From assembly GCA_032433595.1 (NCBI GenBank), contig JASWJB010000376.1:1-36892 (forward strand): DNA of 36,892 bases. Direction: 5' to 3'. Source of the stretch: Conoideocrella luteorostrata (taxonomy: Eukaryota > Ascomycota > Sordariomycetes > Hypocreales > Clavicipitaceae). The translations under genes were made by a program, and so were the position numbers. Shown one piece after another: positions 1 through 10,901 of the stretch; within the stretch, counting starts at the first letter, position 1, and each line of letters begins with the position of its first letter. The notes under the pieces are model-generated. The model ran no database searches, was not told the origin of the DNA, and saw only the letters and a list, made by a program, of their open reading frames with translations.

Positions 1-1015
1 TTTGCCACAGCAGCTGCTAGAATAGTCGTATGGTCTGGTGGTCTCTGCGGCGCAACGCCTCGCAACCTCGAAAGCAGAGATGAGGGGTAGGTAGGTAGCT
101 GTTGACGAGGGACCACGACGACACTCTGGACCGGATTTGACTGCATTCGCATGGCAAGGCTGTGCGGCTATTTATGATATTGTTCTGGCCGCAGCTGGAA
201 CTGCATGGGATGGATGATGATGATGCGTGGTGGCTGGTTTACCATGCGGGACGGACAGCTCTGAGTTGCGGGTCTCAATGGGTTCCGTCCGGGTGGGCCG
301 TGTAAAGAGGTCGAGGTTGTGTGCTACGGAAGTCCGTTGGTCTGACTGATGCTAGTTGGTGCTGAATACATCTGCTTGAAGTATGTGCTGTTGTTCATTG
401 ATTCGTGGAATTCATGGATGCAGGAACTGTTGGTCATTGTTCTCCGGCAGGGTAGCCGGCACATATTCCTGCAAAGCTCGAATTGAGACGAGTCCACTGG
501 TGGGTGATGAAGCATAAAATTATATAAGATCCATGAATAGAGCGTTGCCCTGGGAAAGAATATTTTCGAAAGCAAAGCTAAGATTCGGGCTGCCTTGGAA
601 CAGCAACATCTATACATTACGACGATCTGCAGAACATGGACAGGTGGATGGGCGGGGGGGATTATCATGACGACCATTTCAACTGTAAATCTTGTGACCA
701 TACACACACGTGGCGGGACATGGGAAAAAGAGAACAGGAACATCCAGTCTTGTAAATCGGTCATATTATAAATTAAGTATGAGGCACACTGCCTAGCTAT
801 GTAGCTCGATGTAACATATATTCATGAGAGACTTCGTTTCATAATGACTTAGCGAAAGGACGGCTGCACTTGATGAGTGGGCCTGTTTTCAGCTAGGCCG
901 GGGGTATCATTCCAGGTTATTTGCTGATTTGTGTGCTTGTATTTCGTTGTTACTTGTGGTTTCTTCTCTCCCTAATGAAGGGGGGCAGATTGTCTGAAGA
1001 GATGTTCGACAGAGC
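1..1015. other. Intergenic / 3' flank, no gene recognised
   Basis: I see no convincing coding sequence here. The longest open frame (146 codons, minus strand, 324-764) has no recognisable domain and an odd Met/Cys/His-rich composition. The right part should hold the 3' UTR of the minus-strand membrane-protein gene that stops at 1016. A short GGTA run lies near 88-100. Confidence 0.5.
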
Positions 1016-1958
1016 TTAAGCCCGCTCGTAAACGCCATCGCCATAGCGGTAGTTGGCAGGAGTAGGATTCGTCTGAGGAGCGGTGTGCCATCCGGTCTGA
1101 GCGGGTGTGGTCGTCGCACCAGGCTGATATCCGTACCCGACCTCCTGCTTCTGATAGTCGGCGCTGGGGCCGCGGCCGTCGTGGTTCACAGCTGTGTGCT
1201 CGGTGCCGTAGCTCTGACGATCATGGTCGAGCTGGTCTGGGTGGGTGTGCTGTGGCAGATGGTTGGATTCATCCACCTCGGCGTTCTTGTTGCGACGGAA
1301 TCGTCCGAAGAAGCCACCTTTGGAGCCCGAGCCCGAGGTGTAGTTGTTCTGGGGGCCGGGGCCGAAGCGCTTCTCCTTGCGATGGTTACGGACCAGAACA
1401 ACTTCCATGAGCATGGAGAAGATGAAGAAGAAGCTGGGTCGGTTGTTAGTCAACGCGTAGGTAATGGTTGGTTGGTTTGCTGTTGTAAACTTACATGGCG
1501 ATAATTGAAACAGCCATGCAGGCCGTCTGCAAGCGACACGCGGTATGGAAACTGGGCAGGGCTGTGAATCCGTCCGATCCAGAGGCCTTCTTACCGGACT
1601 GACCAGCACCGAATGGCGTATCGACGTAACCGCTGCAGCTCCCAGCGCCGTGCTTGTTCACAACGGCCACGTAGATGAAGCAGCCGATGAAGCAGAAGTC
1701 CAAGACGATAGCGATGAACGACGTAAACGCCAGGCCGGCGACGCAGCATAGGAAAAGCAGTCCAACGAGGGTGTACAGCACAGCGGCACCCGAGATGCCC
1801 TCGACGGCACGGATGCTCGTGTCAATCTGCAGGTCGTGGTTATGCAGGGCCGCCAGAAAGTACGAGAATATGCCGAGGACGACGGCGGCGCAGAGAAGCT
1901 GGACACCGCGGATGAACCATTGTACGGACTTGAGTGCTAAGCTCGACTTTGCTCCCAT
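1016..1958 (-). CDS. MARVEL-like four-helix membrane protein, two exons
   Basis: The inferred product is a 293-residue integral membrane protein. Exons are 1958-1495 and 1433-1016. The 61-nt intron has donor GTAAGT and acceptor CAG and joins in frame. Four hydrophobic segments lie near residues 12-38, 50-75, 76-101 and 142-169; the last spans the splice junction (IIA then IFFFIFSMLMEVVLV). A Gly/Ser-rich loop sits between helices 3 and 4. The cytosolic tail is hydrophilic, rich in Gly, Gln, His, Pro and Tyr, and opens with a basic patch (GRFRRNKN). This architecture and the start MGAKSSLALKSVQWFIRGVQ fit fungal MARVEL-domain proteins, which associate with membrane microdomains and vesicle traffic; that role is family inference. 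I chose 1958 because it is the first in-frame ATG; the frame upstream begins only with a TTG. Confidence 0.8.
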
Positions 1959-1995
1959 GGTGACTGACGGTATCGCATAGGCAGGCTTTACCACC

Positions 1996-2017
1996 AAAAA
2001 AAGAAAAAAAGAAAAAG
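1996..2017 (-). promoter_or_regulatory. Polypyrimidine tract before membrane-protein gene
   Basis: On the minus strand this is a run of T broken by single C residues, ending about 38 nt upstream of the ATG at 1958. CT-rich stretches just upstream of the start codon are common in fungal promoters and 5' leaders. The role here is inferred. Confidence 0.4.
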
Positions 2018-2596
2018 TAAATGGGTAGAAGTACAGGCGACGATGAATCTTCTAGGTGCAAGAGGATCTACTCCAATGTCTCGATCTGACAGGTTACCAA
2101 AGGTGAGAAGGTGGGTGGTGGAAATTTTTGTCGGAGCGTTGGCTTTAAATGTGACGGAGTAGGCTGATGAACTCTGGGCAGAAAGATGTATGATGCAATT
2201 CACATTTACCGAAGCCACCTGATGTGGACCGTTGGTTTTAAGTTCAAGTGCCGATGCAACAGGAAAGCAGGGACCAACAACAACCAATGGTGATTATGTA
2301 GGCTAAGTCCAGCCAAGTGAGAGATTTCATGATTCTAGCTGGGGTTTTTTTTTTCGGTCCGTCCTGTCTAGCCACACAGACACCAGCCCTCCATTTTCTT
2401 CGATAGGGTGAGATGAGCTGCCTCCCAGCTCCGAAGAGCTGACTTATCTGGTTCTGATTCGAGGGTTTGTGGTGGTGAGTGACCTGGAAACTGGGCATCA
2501 TGACGACAGATTTGTGGCTGGCGGGGCTGGCTACGTCGTTCTATGGTGGGGTAAAGACGGTGATAGAGATGTGATTGGTGGAAGTGGACATGGGGC

Positions 2597-2623
2597 CCAC
2601 AGCCACAGCCACAGCCACAGCCA
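2597..2623. repeat. (CACAGC)n microsatellite
   Basis: About four tandem copies of CACAGC. In one frame it reads as alternating His-Ser, but the surrounding 77-codon frame shows no other sign of being a gene. Confidence 0.85.
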
Positions 2624-2705
2624 CCACTGCTTTCGTCACAACAACAGGCCCAAGCGGGCTCAGCACGGCTTTAGATGGCCGTCGATGCCAGAACACAGTT
2701 AGAGA

Positions 2706-2775
2706 GGGGTCAAATTTAACCCGACCATGTGGCCCATCTCAACGTCGGTGATCAGGGTTGGATTAAATTGACCCC
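2706..2775. repeat. Imperfect inverted repeat, 17/21-bp arms
   Basis: The left arm (2706-2722) begins GGGGTCAAATTTAACCC. The right arm (2755-2775), read on the other strand, begins GGGGTCAATTTAATCCAACCC. The outer eight bases match exactly and the rest matches with small gaps. The arms are separated by about 32 nt. It could form a hairpin, or be a remnant of a small inverted-repeat element. Confidence 0.7.
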
Positions 2776-3095
2776 TACGTGAGAGTTTGAACATGACCGC
2801 CGCAATCATCATCACCACTGAATTTGCTAGCAAGCCGTAAAAGCGTTTGTCTGCCGTGCTGTCGATAAAGTTTCGCTAATCTGGATCGATCGAAAACCGG
2901 TAGCAAGATGGCGGAGGAAGTGTTGAAAGGTCTCAGACGGCTGCGGTGTGATTTGTGCGTGCAACATAACTATCTTCTTGGCAGGACGATAAGTCAAGTA
3001 CAGTGGGAGGCAATAAGTTTTTACATCTCTTCGGATTTCGTCAACGCCACGTCACTACTGTGGAGCAACCAAAATAAATGCTTGTTACTTTATGT

Positions 3096-3406
3096 ACGGA
3101 GTACGGAGTACCGGCCTTTGACTTCTGGGACTGTTTCTACTCAATAGGGCATTGGGTGAATCAAACTCTGAAGAATTCTATCATTGGTTGCGTGCCAGGC
3201 TTCCTTAGCTTCTTGGCGTGTTCGCGCGGTACCAGCAGCCATGCAAAAACTTGTTGCCTCATACAGTATGCTTTCTATTCGGGCTGTAGGGTAACTAGTT
3301 AGGGGCAGTCTGAAAAGGATCAGAACCTAAGACAAGAGGTTTTGACGGCAACGATACTTACTCATCCAGAATTACTAGGCGTTCATTGCTCTACTCCGTA
3401 CTCCGT
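3096..3406. repeat. Candidate MITE-like element with 15-bp inverted ends
   Basis: A perfect 15-bp inverted repeat, ACGGAGTACGGAGTA at 3096-3110 and its reverse complement at 3392-3406, bounds about 281 bp of noncoding DNA. Each arm is itself two copies of an ACGGAGT unit. I saw no clear target-site duplication, so mobile-element status is a guess; the arms may simply be two chance pairs of a motif that is frequent in this window. Confidence 0.4.
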
Positions 3407-6182
3407 GCGGCATGTTTAATGGCGACTGCTTCCCCCGGCCCAATGCCCACCATGTCGTGGGACTAAGTCCCATTGACTGAAACATAAAGGTATTATTAGG
3501 ACCGGCCATGCTCCACCCAACACCGACTCAGAATGGCAAAAACATCTCGAAGAGATGAATACTCTATTTGACATACTCTCGTCAATCTGTGACAGGAACC
3601 TCGCAAGCTTTCCCAAAAGCAAATTTCAGGCCGCTGCGACTCCAACGAAAACTTTCATCTGCGTCAGTACATGATTCGGTTGTTATGCAGATTTAGCTTC
3701 AATTAAGTAACGGGGGGCAGGTATTCCAAATGCCAGCCGCTCCGACGAGAACTTCCAGCCCATACAGAGATAGACAGACCAAAAAACCCAAAAAAAATCA
3801 TCGGAGAGATATTAGCCAGCGAGGCTAATAGTTCCACGGCTATAACACCTTCCAATCAAGGCAACCCATCTCATCGTAGAAGTTACATTGACCGGACGCA
3901 GACGTGGACACAATATTGGATTGACCGTGGCAAATTGCGGCGTACGGCACGATCAAATATCGACTCGGTAATATTTTGGCCTGTGCAGCACAAGAGCCCC
4001 ACGACGGGAGCGGTCCGGTGCCAATTACCCTATTATATTCCATAGAAAGCAAGTCGTGTGGTGGTTAGACCACCGATTGATTCTCCAAGTCATGAGGTCA
4101 AATTTCAGCATGCATTATGCAGACCCAGTCGAAGCCCATTTTCGGCCTGGCCATAACTTATCAAATGCTACGCTGGCTGTTCTGGACTCTATCGACAGCA
4201 GCTCTATACGTATATCACATGCATGCACGCCATGCATGATCTACTCCAATATAGGGAGAACATGGTTCTATAGAACAGAAGAGGGAACGAACGGAGAACA
4301 AAAATCCCTTCCCTGCAGAGAGCCCATGTTGGACGTCGGGTAGGAGTTTGCGAGCATAACCCCAAGGGTTATTGCCTCTCGTTTCTCATGCCGTAACTGC
4401 GATAGTTCGCGGGCCAGTTCCTTTTCAGCTGGGCTGCTGATGCGACGCTGAGCCACACCGGCGAGGTGATAATGGAAGATATGCATCTTCATGATAATGC
4501 AATAGTGTACGGAGTACGGCACCAATCATAAGCCAGCCTGGGAGGTGATAGAGGCAAAGAGCTGGGCAACCATCCATCTAGATCTGGAGCGAATGGCGAC
4601 CTTCCAAATTTTGCTGACTGCATTCGAAGTGCGCCGGCTGACCAAACGGGGCACCCTCACTGACAAACAGGCGGGCTCCAGTGGGAACGGCTGAACGGGG
4701 GCAGCTGTTGACAGGGCGCCACCATCCTGCGCCAGGTTCTTGGCGGAGCGCCACGTCAATCTTCACTCACCATGGTACCTCTCTCTGCTTGCTTCACGTT
4801 GTACATTCTTGTACTCCGGAGAGGACAAGGCAATTGGTGCTGTCTCAGCACGCTCCTTCCACCGTACGAGTACGAAGTAGTATGTCACATCAGCCCTCGT
4901 CCCGTGCAAAATGCCACGCCTGACGGACTGGCGAGTTGTTGCTATGCCATCCGCCATCCACGTTTCTCCGGCCTGGCCTCCGCGCTAACGCCTTGCTGCA
5001 CACCAGCAAACACCAGCACCAGCGAGTCGCCTAGCTCCCCAGCTCGTTGTTGAGCTGTGCTGTGCCATATTCTCCGCTGTCCATGCTAGTCTGCATCTGG
5101 CGCCTGTTCGAGGACCCTGGTGCCCGGATCAAAGCCGGTCTCTACACCAGCCTAATCTTAACGGCACCGTCGTATCAAATGACACTGTAACTTTCCCACG
5201 AGTTCCGAAATCATCGACATCGAGCTCGCATTCTGGACGTTCTCCTGGCGGGTGTTGAGCTATTACTCGACAAATGCGTTGGCGTCCGTGGGCATCCAAG
5301 CATAGTACGATGCCGATATGTATTACTGACTGTCTTGATCATTCTTGTTCTGCAACTCCTCCCATCTGATGAGAGCAGATATACATAGGTCTAGATAAAC
5401 CTATCTTGAACACGACATGGACTGAGAACAGAAGCCTCTACAATACTCTGCGTGAATCTGAGCCTTCGTTTTGCCCTACTTTTCGGCATACTAGTACTAA
5501 CCAGACGCATGGCGGGCCATGGAAGAGACGGCACACAGGGAGTAGAGCTGGTGGGGACGTATCGACCTAGTAAGCGATGATAGGCGGCGAGCCTAACCAA
5601 GCTCAGCCCCATGCGAGGCCCAAGGTCGGGCAATGAATAGGTGGATCTACGGAGTAGACAAATCAACATTGAGCCGATATCTAATCATTCGACGGTGAAG
5701 ACAAATCGCAATATTGACTTCACAGTCTGCGAGATCCGCCGCTGCAATAGAAAGTTGACTTGGTATAGCCGTTCAGTCAGCCAGTCGGGCTCTCCTGGGG
5801 TGGGAGATGCAACAATTCATTATCATCACAAACAAAGGACTGGGATACTCGGCACTGCGGCTGACCTCTGTGCTGTGCGGAGACAAAGACACGATGAGCA
5901 CCCCCCCTGGTAGACTAATGCACGGCCTGCCAAAAATACGAGAACCCTTCAGGTAAGGTCAAGACGTCCAAGCAATGGGGTAATGCCAATTTGCACCACC
6001 GCCTCCACCCGCCGACGTTGTCCAACCCATGCCCGTACGTACTCCGTGGTACTTGGTTCTTTTTTTGTACGAAGTCTTTATTAGTCTAGGGGGTGGTGGG
6101 ATGGTGCGAGGCCGATTCTAAACATGCATGCCCAGAGAAATGCGGTTCGCCCGACCGCCTCTACCCTTTTGAGTGTGTTCAG

Positions 6183-6211
6183 CTTTTCTTTTTTCTTCTT
6201 TTTCTTTTTTA
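6183..6211 (+). promoter_or_regulatory. CT-rich tract upstream of peroxidase gene
   Basis: A nearly pure T/C tract about 290 nt upstream of the peroxidase ATG. Such tracts are frequent in fungal promoters near transcription starts. No TATA box was clearly placed. Confidence 0.4.
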
Positions 6212-6500
6212 TTTGCTGCCTTGTTAAATACCCCCTTCATGCCCTCGCCCTGTGGTCAATTTTGTTCTGGCCGTTGTCTTTCGTTTTGTGGCTGTCAACC
6301 CTCCTCGTCTGGGGACGACATATACTCTGGGCTCTAGCCTCTCATTAATCATTCCCTCGCTCCCTCGCTTCTTCGTTCATCTGAGAGTATAACGTTTGAA
6401 TATTGGCCGGTTGTTCAGATTTCAACTCACTTGTTGCCGAATTCAACCGCTATTCTGACACTAATAATTGGCAATTGTCCCCTATCTAATTGTACTCAAC

Positions 6501-9402
6501 ATGAAGTCATCTCTGGCTCTACTGGGCTTCCTAGGCCTAGCTGGGAATGCTATTGCCGACCCAACCTGGCCTTCCAGCATCGACGAATTGGAGGAAATCA
6601 TGTATCAGATCAACTCGTTCCGTTCTCGCAAGTTTGCCGACACCGTGAATCCCTGCACAAATGAAGCTTCAGGCCCTGGTCGACGAAACGCCGCGGAGTG
6701 GTTGCGATCCGCCTTTCACGACATGTCAACCGCCAATACCTTTTTCAAGACTGGTGGTCTTGATGGCTCTCTCCAGTATGAGCTAGACAATGGCGAAAAC
6801 ACTGGTCCTGGACACAGAACGACACTCAACTTCATGGCACCATTTGTCACCTCTCGCTCGAGTTTGTCCGACTTGCTCGCCATGGGTGTCTATCTCTCTG
6901 TCCGCTCCTGCGGTGGTCCCAATGGTCCTATTGTTCCGTTTCGAGCTGGACGCAAAGATGCCTCTGCAGCGGGTGCACTAGGTGTCCCTCAACCGCAAAA
7001 CTCAGCATTTACGTTCCAACAACAATTCGATCGCATGGGTTTTACTGCGGAAGAGATGATTCAGGTCACAGCATGCGGCCACACCATTGGAGGCGTGCAT
7101 CAGGATGAATTCCCTGATCTCATGCCTCCCAAGGGCGTCGTCAATGGCAACGTTCCCCTCGACACGACCGATGCCGTCTTTGACAACAAAGTCGTCACCG
7201 AGTATCTTTCTGGTAACACCTCGAACCCTCTTGTCGTTGGCATATCTGTCAAAATTAATAAGAACTCCGATTTCAAAGTGTTCAACATCGACGGCAACAA
7301 GACAATGTCAACCTTGGCTGACGTAAACACGTTCAAGACTGTGTGCCAGACGGTCTTGCAAAAAATGATTGATGTTGTTCCTACCGGTGTCACTCTCAGC
7401 GAGCCTATTGTTCCGTATACGGTCAAGCCTGTTAACCTTCAGCTTACTCTTGCTAATGGAGGTCATGGTCTTCAGTTTACGGGATACATCCGAGTCAAGT
7501 CTACTGGCCTTGCCCAGGGAGATATCAAGAGCGTTGCCATTACTTACAAGGATCGAAAGGGTTCCGCCAACTGCGGCTCTAGCTCCTGTACCATTCTCAG
7601 CACCGTCCAAGGAGTCGGGCAAGGGTTCGATGACACCTTTAACTTTTACCCTATCTCAGCCGTCATTCCTGCTTCATCCGGTATTTCGTCCTTCACCGTG
7701 ACCGTCAATCGTGGCGATGGAACCAGCAAGCTCTATGACAACAACGGCAACGGTTATCCCATACAAGACGACATCGTGTTCCAAGCACCGCAGAGCTGTG
7801 TCACCGGCAGCACTGGCGCCCTTACCGTTGTCGCTGCTGTTCGCAACGATGTGGTCAGCAAAGGCGCCCAGGCTAGCATCACGTACAAAGCCCCCCAGGA
7901 AAAGAGCCCTGTAGCTGCTCTGAACAACACGGTAGTTCCTCTGGCAAAGGGCGCCTGTATTGGCAAGTATACACTGTTCTCGGCGAAATACACCATTCCA
8001 GGTGGCTTACCGTATCAGTCTCGGGTCGATGTTATTGCTGGAGACAAAGCCGACACGTTCAAGGCCATTACAGACATCGGCGGGACATGCTCAGCCTTCC
8101 CCAACGCTGGGGTTTGTGATGGTGGTGATGGTGGTGACCCTCCTGCCAACTCAAGCTCGACCGTCCCCAACAATACCAGCTCAACTGTCAGTGCATCAAT
8201 CACTTCCCGCGCAGACAACATCACAACAACCACGGCCTCAATAACTGACATTGTGACAAGCACAACCACTACGTCTAGTGTGGCAGTTGTAACTCCTGTT
8301 CATCGCGATACTGTTGGTGGCTATAAGCGTGTTTCTTGCTGGACTGAAGGTGTGTCCGTCCGTGCCCTAACCGGTATATCCGTTGTCAATGACACAATGA
8401 CTCTCGATAAGTGTGCCAAGTACTGTAGTGCTTATGTATACTGGGGCACTGAGTACGGTCGTGAATGTAAGTGTCAAATTCGTTTTAGTACCGTCATACA
8501 CTACAGTTTCAGTATCAAAAATTGTCTGACCACATACCTTAGGCTATTGCGGCAATTCCATCGACAAATCCAGCGCCGCTGCCCCCGTCGGAGACTGCAA
8601 CATGGCATGTGGTGGCGAGCCAAGCGAGTATTGCGGCGCCGGCAATCGCCTCGAGCTATACTCGACCACGAGTGCCCCAGTCACTCCGACTCCTACTGCC
8701 ACCCTAGTCCACAAGCCTACCGTGTCTCCGTATACACTCGTAGGCTGCTGGAGTGAGGGCAACGGGGTCCGGGCTCTCAGCCAAGGTTCCACCACCAGCG
8801 ACAAGATGACCAACGAGGCTTGCGCAACTTTCTGCAAGGACTACAAGTACTTTGGAACCGAGTATGCAAGTGAGTGCTACTGTGGAAGCTATCTTGCCGA
8901 CAGTAGCAAGACGGCTCCCATTGGCGACTGCAACATGCCTTGCTCTGGTGATCAGTACGAGTACTGCGGCGGTGCTGGCGGCCGTTTGGAACTGTATCAG
9001 AATCCCAATATCACTACAGGCAACCCCGAACAACCGGCCGCCGTTGGTAACTACGTCCTCGTTGGCTGCCAGACTGAAGGCAACGGTACTAGGGCTTTGG
9101 CTGGGTCAAGCGTTGCCCAGGATAACTTGACCAACGAGATCTGTGCCAACTGGTGCAAGGACTACGAGTACTTTGGTACTGAATACGGACGAGAGTGCTA
9201 TTGCGGCAACACTCTTGCGACCTCTTCCACAGTAGCCCCTGCTACGGAATGCAGAATGCTTTGCGGTGGCAGTAATACCGAGTACTGCGGAGCTAGCAAC
9301 AGGCTGTCCGTATACAAGAAGAAACCGGCTACTCCACCACCCACCAAGCCTAGTAATGCTGGAAAGAAGAACAAGCACGGAAAGCAACGATACCTGCTGT
9401 AA
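6501..9402 (+). CDS. Secreted heme peroxidase with three WSC domains
   Basis: The inferred product is a 941-residue secreted or wall-associated enzyme that would oxidise substrates with H2O2. Exons are 6501-8466 and 8543-9402; the 76-nt intron (GTAAGT...TAG) splits a Cys codon inside the first WSC domain, giving ECYCGN. Residues 1-19 look like a signal peptide. The peroxidase domain (about 25-220) has the distal Arg69 and His73 in LRSAFHDM and the proximal His194 in ACGHTIGGVH. A middle region (about 220-540) is not recognised. A Ser/Thr-rich linker (about 550-610) precedes three WSC domains, each opening with VxCxTEG/WSEG-like sequence, containing ECYCG and ending C-G-x-x-x-EYCG. The C-terminus is Pro/Lys-rich. 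WSC modules are known to bind glycans, so wall targeting is likely. The frame runs upstream to a TTG only, so 6501 is the first ATG. This fits fungal hybrid-type plant-peroxidase-superfamily proteins. Confidence 0.93.
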
Positions 9403-10280
9403 AGTACATTGACTATGGGAGGCGGCGGAAACTTGGGTTCGTACATAGAGAAAAACATAGATATAGTACAGGAAGACGTTTCAAATGCTTTATAAAAAGC
9501 GAATATAATAAATGATAATTTCTTATAAGTCTTATGAGGAGAAATTTCCTAGAAGAAAATGGTAGAAGCAAGTTTGGCGCCGACGTTGTGCCCATCGCTG
9601 TCCATCTCCACGTCAGTGACGGTGTGTACAACAAGCATGACTGACTATACTGTTGTAACTCTTTAGAGTAAACCGCTCCCGTAGTTAAGCGTTTTGTTAC
9701 TTTTATCAAGAATTGTAATTAATTTTGTCGAGCAAGGGTCCGCTGCAGAATGTGTAAGCAATTATGATGCATGACGGTGCGGCTGCCCCAGAACGACATC
9801 TTCCAGAATTGCTGATTTGATGCTCCTATTGACTCTCCAGGGTCTGGGCACGCCGGAATGCCGAATTACAGCTTCAGGATATGTTGTGTTTTAGACCCCA
9901 CGAATAACAGCAGCGCATGGCAATCGCGTAGTATGTACTGTGTAGACCCCACACTATGAGTAGCTGCGTGACAAGTCTAGAATCGTGTGACTCGTGGGAA
10001 CTGACGAATTGTCTCGATTTCACTATCAGTTCATATATGCTGAGCAGACTTGGCAATTAAAAAAAAAAAAAACCCCCTGCATAAAAGGCAATACTGTCCA
10101 ACTTGTAAAAGTCGCGTAAATAGCTGCAACTATATTAATACCACCAGCATGCCTCCAGTGCCGGCCCCACACTTTCAACCTCGATTTCAACCCCACCGCC
10201 AGCACCACCACCACCACCACCACGCGAACCAACTCCGTTGATCACATCGTCCCCTCATCTCAACGCAAAAGCCATCAGCC
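9403..10280. other. Intergenic, tandem plus-strand genes
   Basis: It holds the peroxidase 3' flank and the CENP-S promoter. A 13-base A run lies near 10060-10072 and a (CAC)n repeat lies just before the next gene. No coding signal was seen. Confidence 0.6.
10203..10223. repeat. (CAC)n trinucleotide repeat
   Basis: About seven CAC units, roughly 60 nt upstream of the CENP-S start codon. It is probably in the promoter or 5' UTR. Confidence 0.85.
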
Positions 10281-10901
10281 ATGGCCGACAGCACAGGCGA
10301 CGATGACCGCGAGGTAAGAAACAGAAGACCCCCTTGCAATGACAGTAACGACCCGTCCGTCTGATACCCTGCCCCCCGCATAGCGCCTCAAATCAGCGCT
10401 GTGGTTCGCAGTCGGCCAGATTGTCGACGAGGAGTGTCTGCGCAGAAACCGCAATGCTACGCCTCAGTTCATAGGGGCGTTGACGGAGATGGTCTGGGCC
10501 CAAATAGGTATTTAAGTTTTTGCATAACCCCCCTTCCCGCCCCCCAAAAATAGTTTACTGGTTATGTTTGACATGACATTCCACGACATGCAAGCAAGCA
10601 GGAACAGCTTGTTGTCGAAGGCTCGAATGACGTAGAACTACGGGGGGCAGCAACTACCTGATGCGACTGACTGACTGACTGACTAACTGACTGGCTAGAG
10701 AACGTGGCCATCGACCTTGAGAGCTTTGCCAACCATGCGTCCAGGCCAAATGTCACCACGGAAGATGTTCTCCTCTTGGCGAGGAAGAATCCGGATTTGC
10801 AGCGAATTATGAGTGAATTCGTGGAGGAAAGGAAGGCGATCAAGGAGGCCGGGGGGAGGGCGAGGGCGAGGGGCAGGGGAAGAGGATCGGGAAGACGGTG
10901 A
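10281..10901 (+). CDS. CENP-S / MHF1 histone-fold protein, three exons
   Basis: The product is a 119-residue histone-fold protein. In this family it pairs with CENP-X (MHF2), acting both at the kinetochore and with FANCM/Fml1-type helicases at stalled forks. Exons are 10281-10313, 10384-10507 and 10699-10901; the introns (70 and 191 nt) start GTAAGA and GTATTT and end TAG. The exons join in phase to give RLKSALWFAVGQIVDEE, then ATPQFIGALTEMVWAQIENV, then a third helix with the typical VTTEDVLLLARKNP. The tail (RARARGRGRGSGRR) is Arg/Gly-rich, a likely DNA-contacting extension. Length and motif order match the family. The first exon codes for only 11 residues, so it is easily missed. Intron 2 ends in a run of TGAC repeats. 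Confidence 0.92.
10665..10693 (+). repeat. TGAC tandem array at 3' end of CENP-S intron 2
   Basis: About seven near-perfect copies of the tetranucleotide CTGA/TGAC, one changed to CTAAC, lie immediately before the TAG acceptor at 10696-10698. CTGAC and CTAAC are both good fungal branch-site sequences, so the array offers several stacked branch points. Confidence 0.8.

Larger units (their letters stand above)
1959..6500. other. 4.5-kb gene-poor spacer
   Basis: No ORF here has a recognisable domain or a credible exon structure; all are short and overlap in several frames. The spacer separates two divergently transcribed genes, so it must hold both promoters. It contains a hexanucleotide repeat, two inverted repeats and several copies of an ACGGAGTA-type motif, which are listed separately. 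Confidence 0.6.

Noticed and set aside
324..764. 146-codon minus-strand ORF
   Set aside because: No domain, odd Met/Cys/His-rich composition, not supported by introns or neighbours.
2469..2702. Small His/Ser-repeat protein (HSHSHSHSH)
   Set aside because: The repeat is a CACAGC microsatellite; the rest of the frame is not protein-like.
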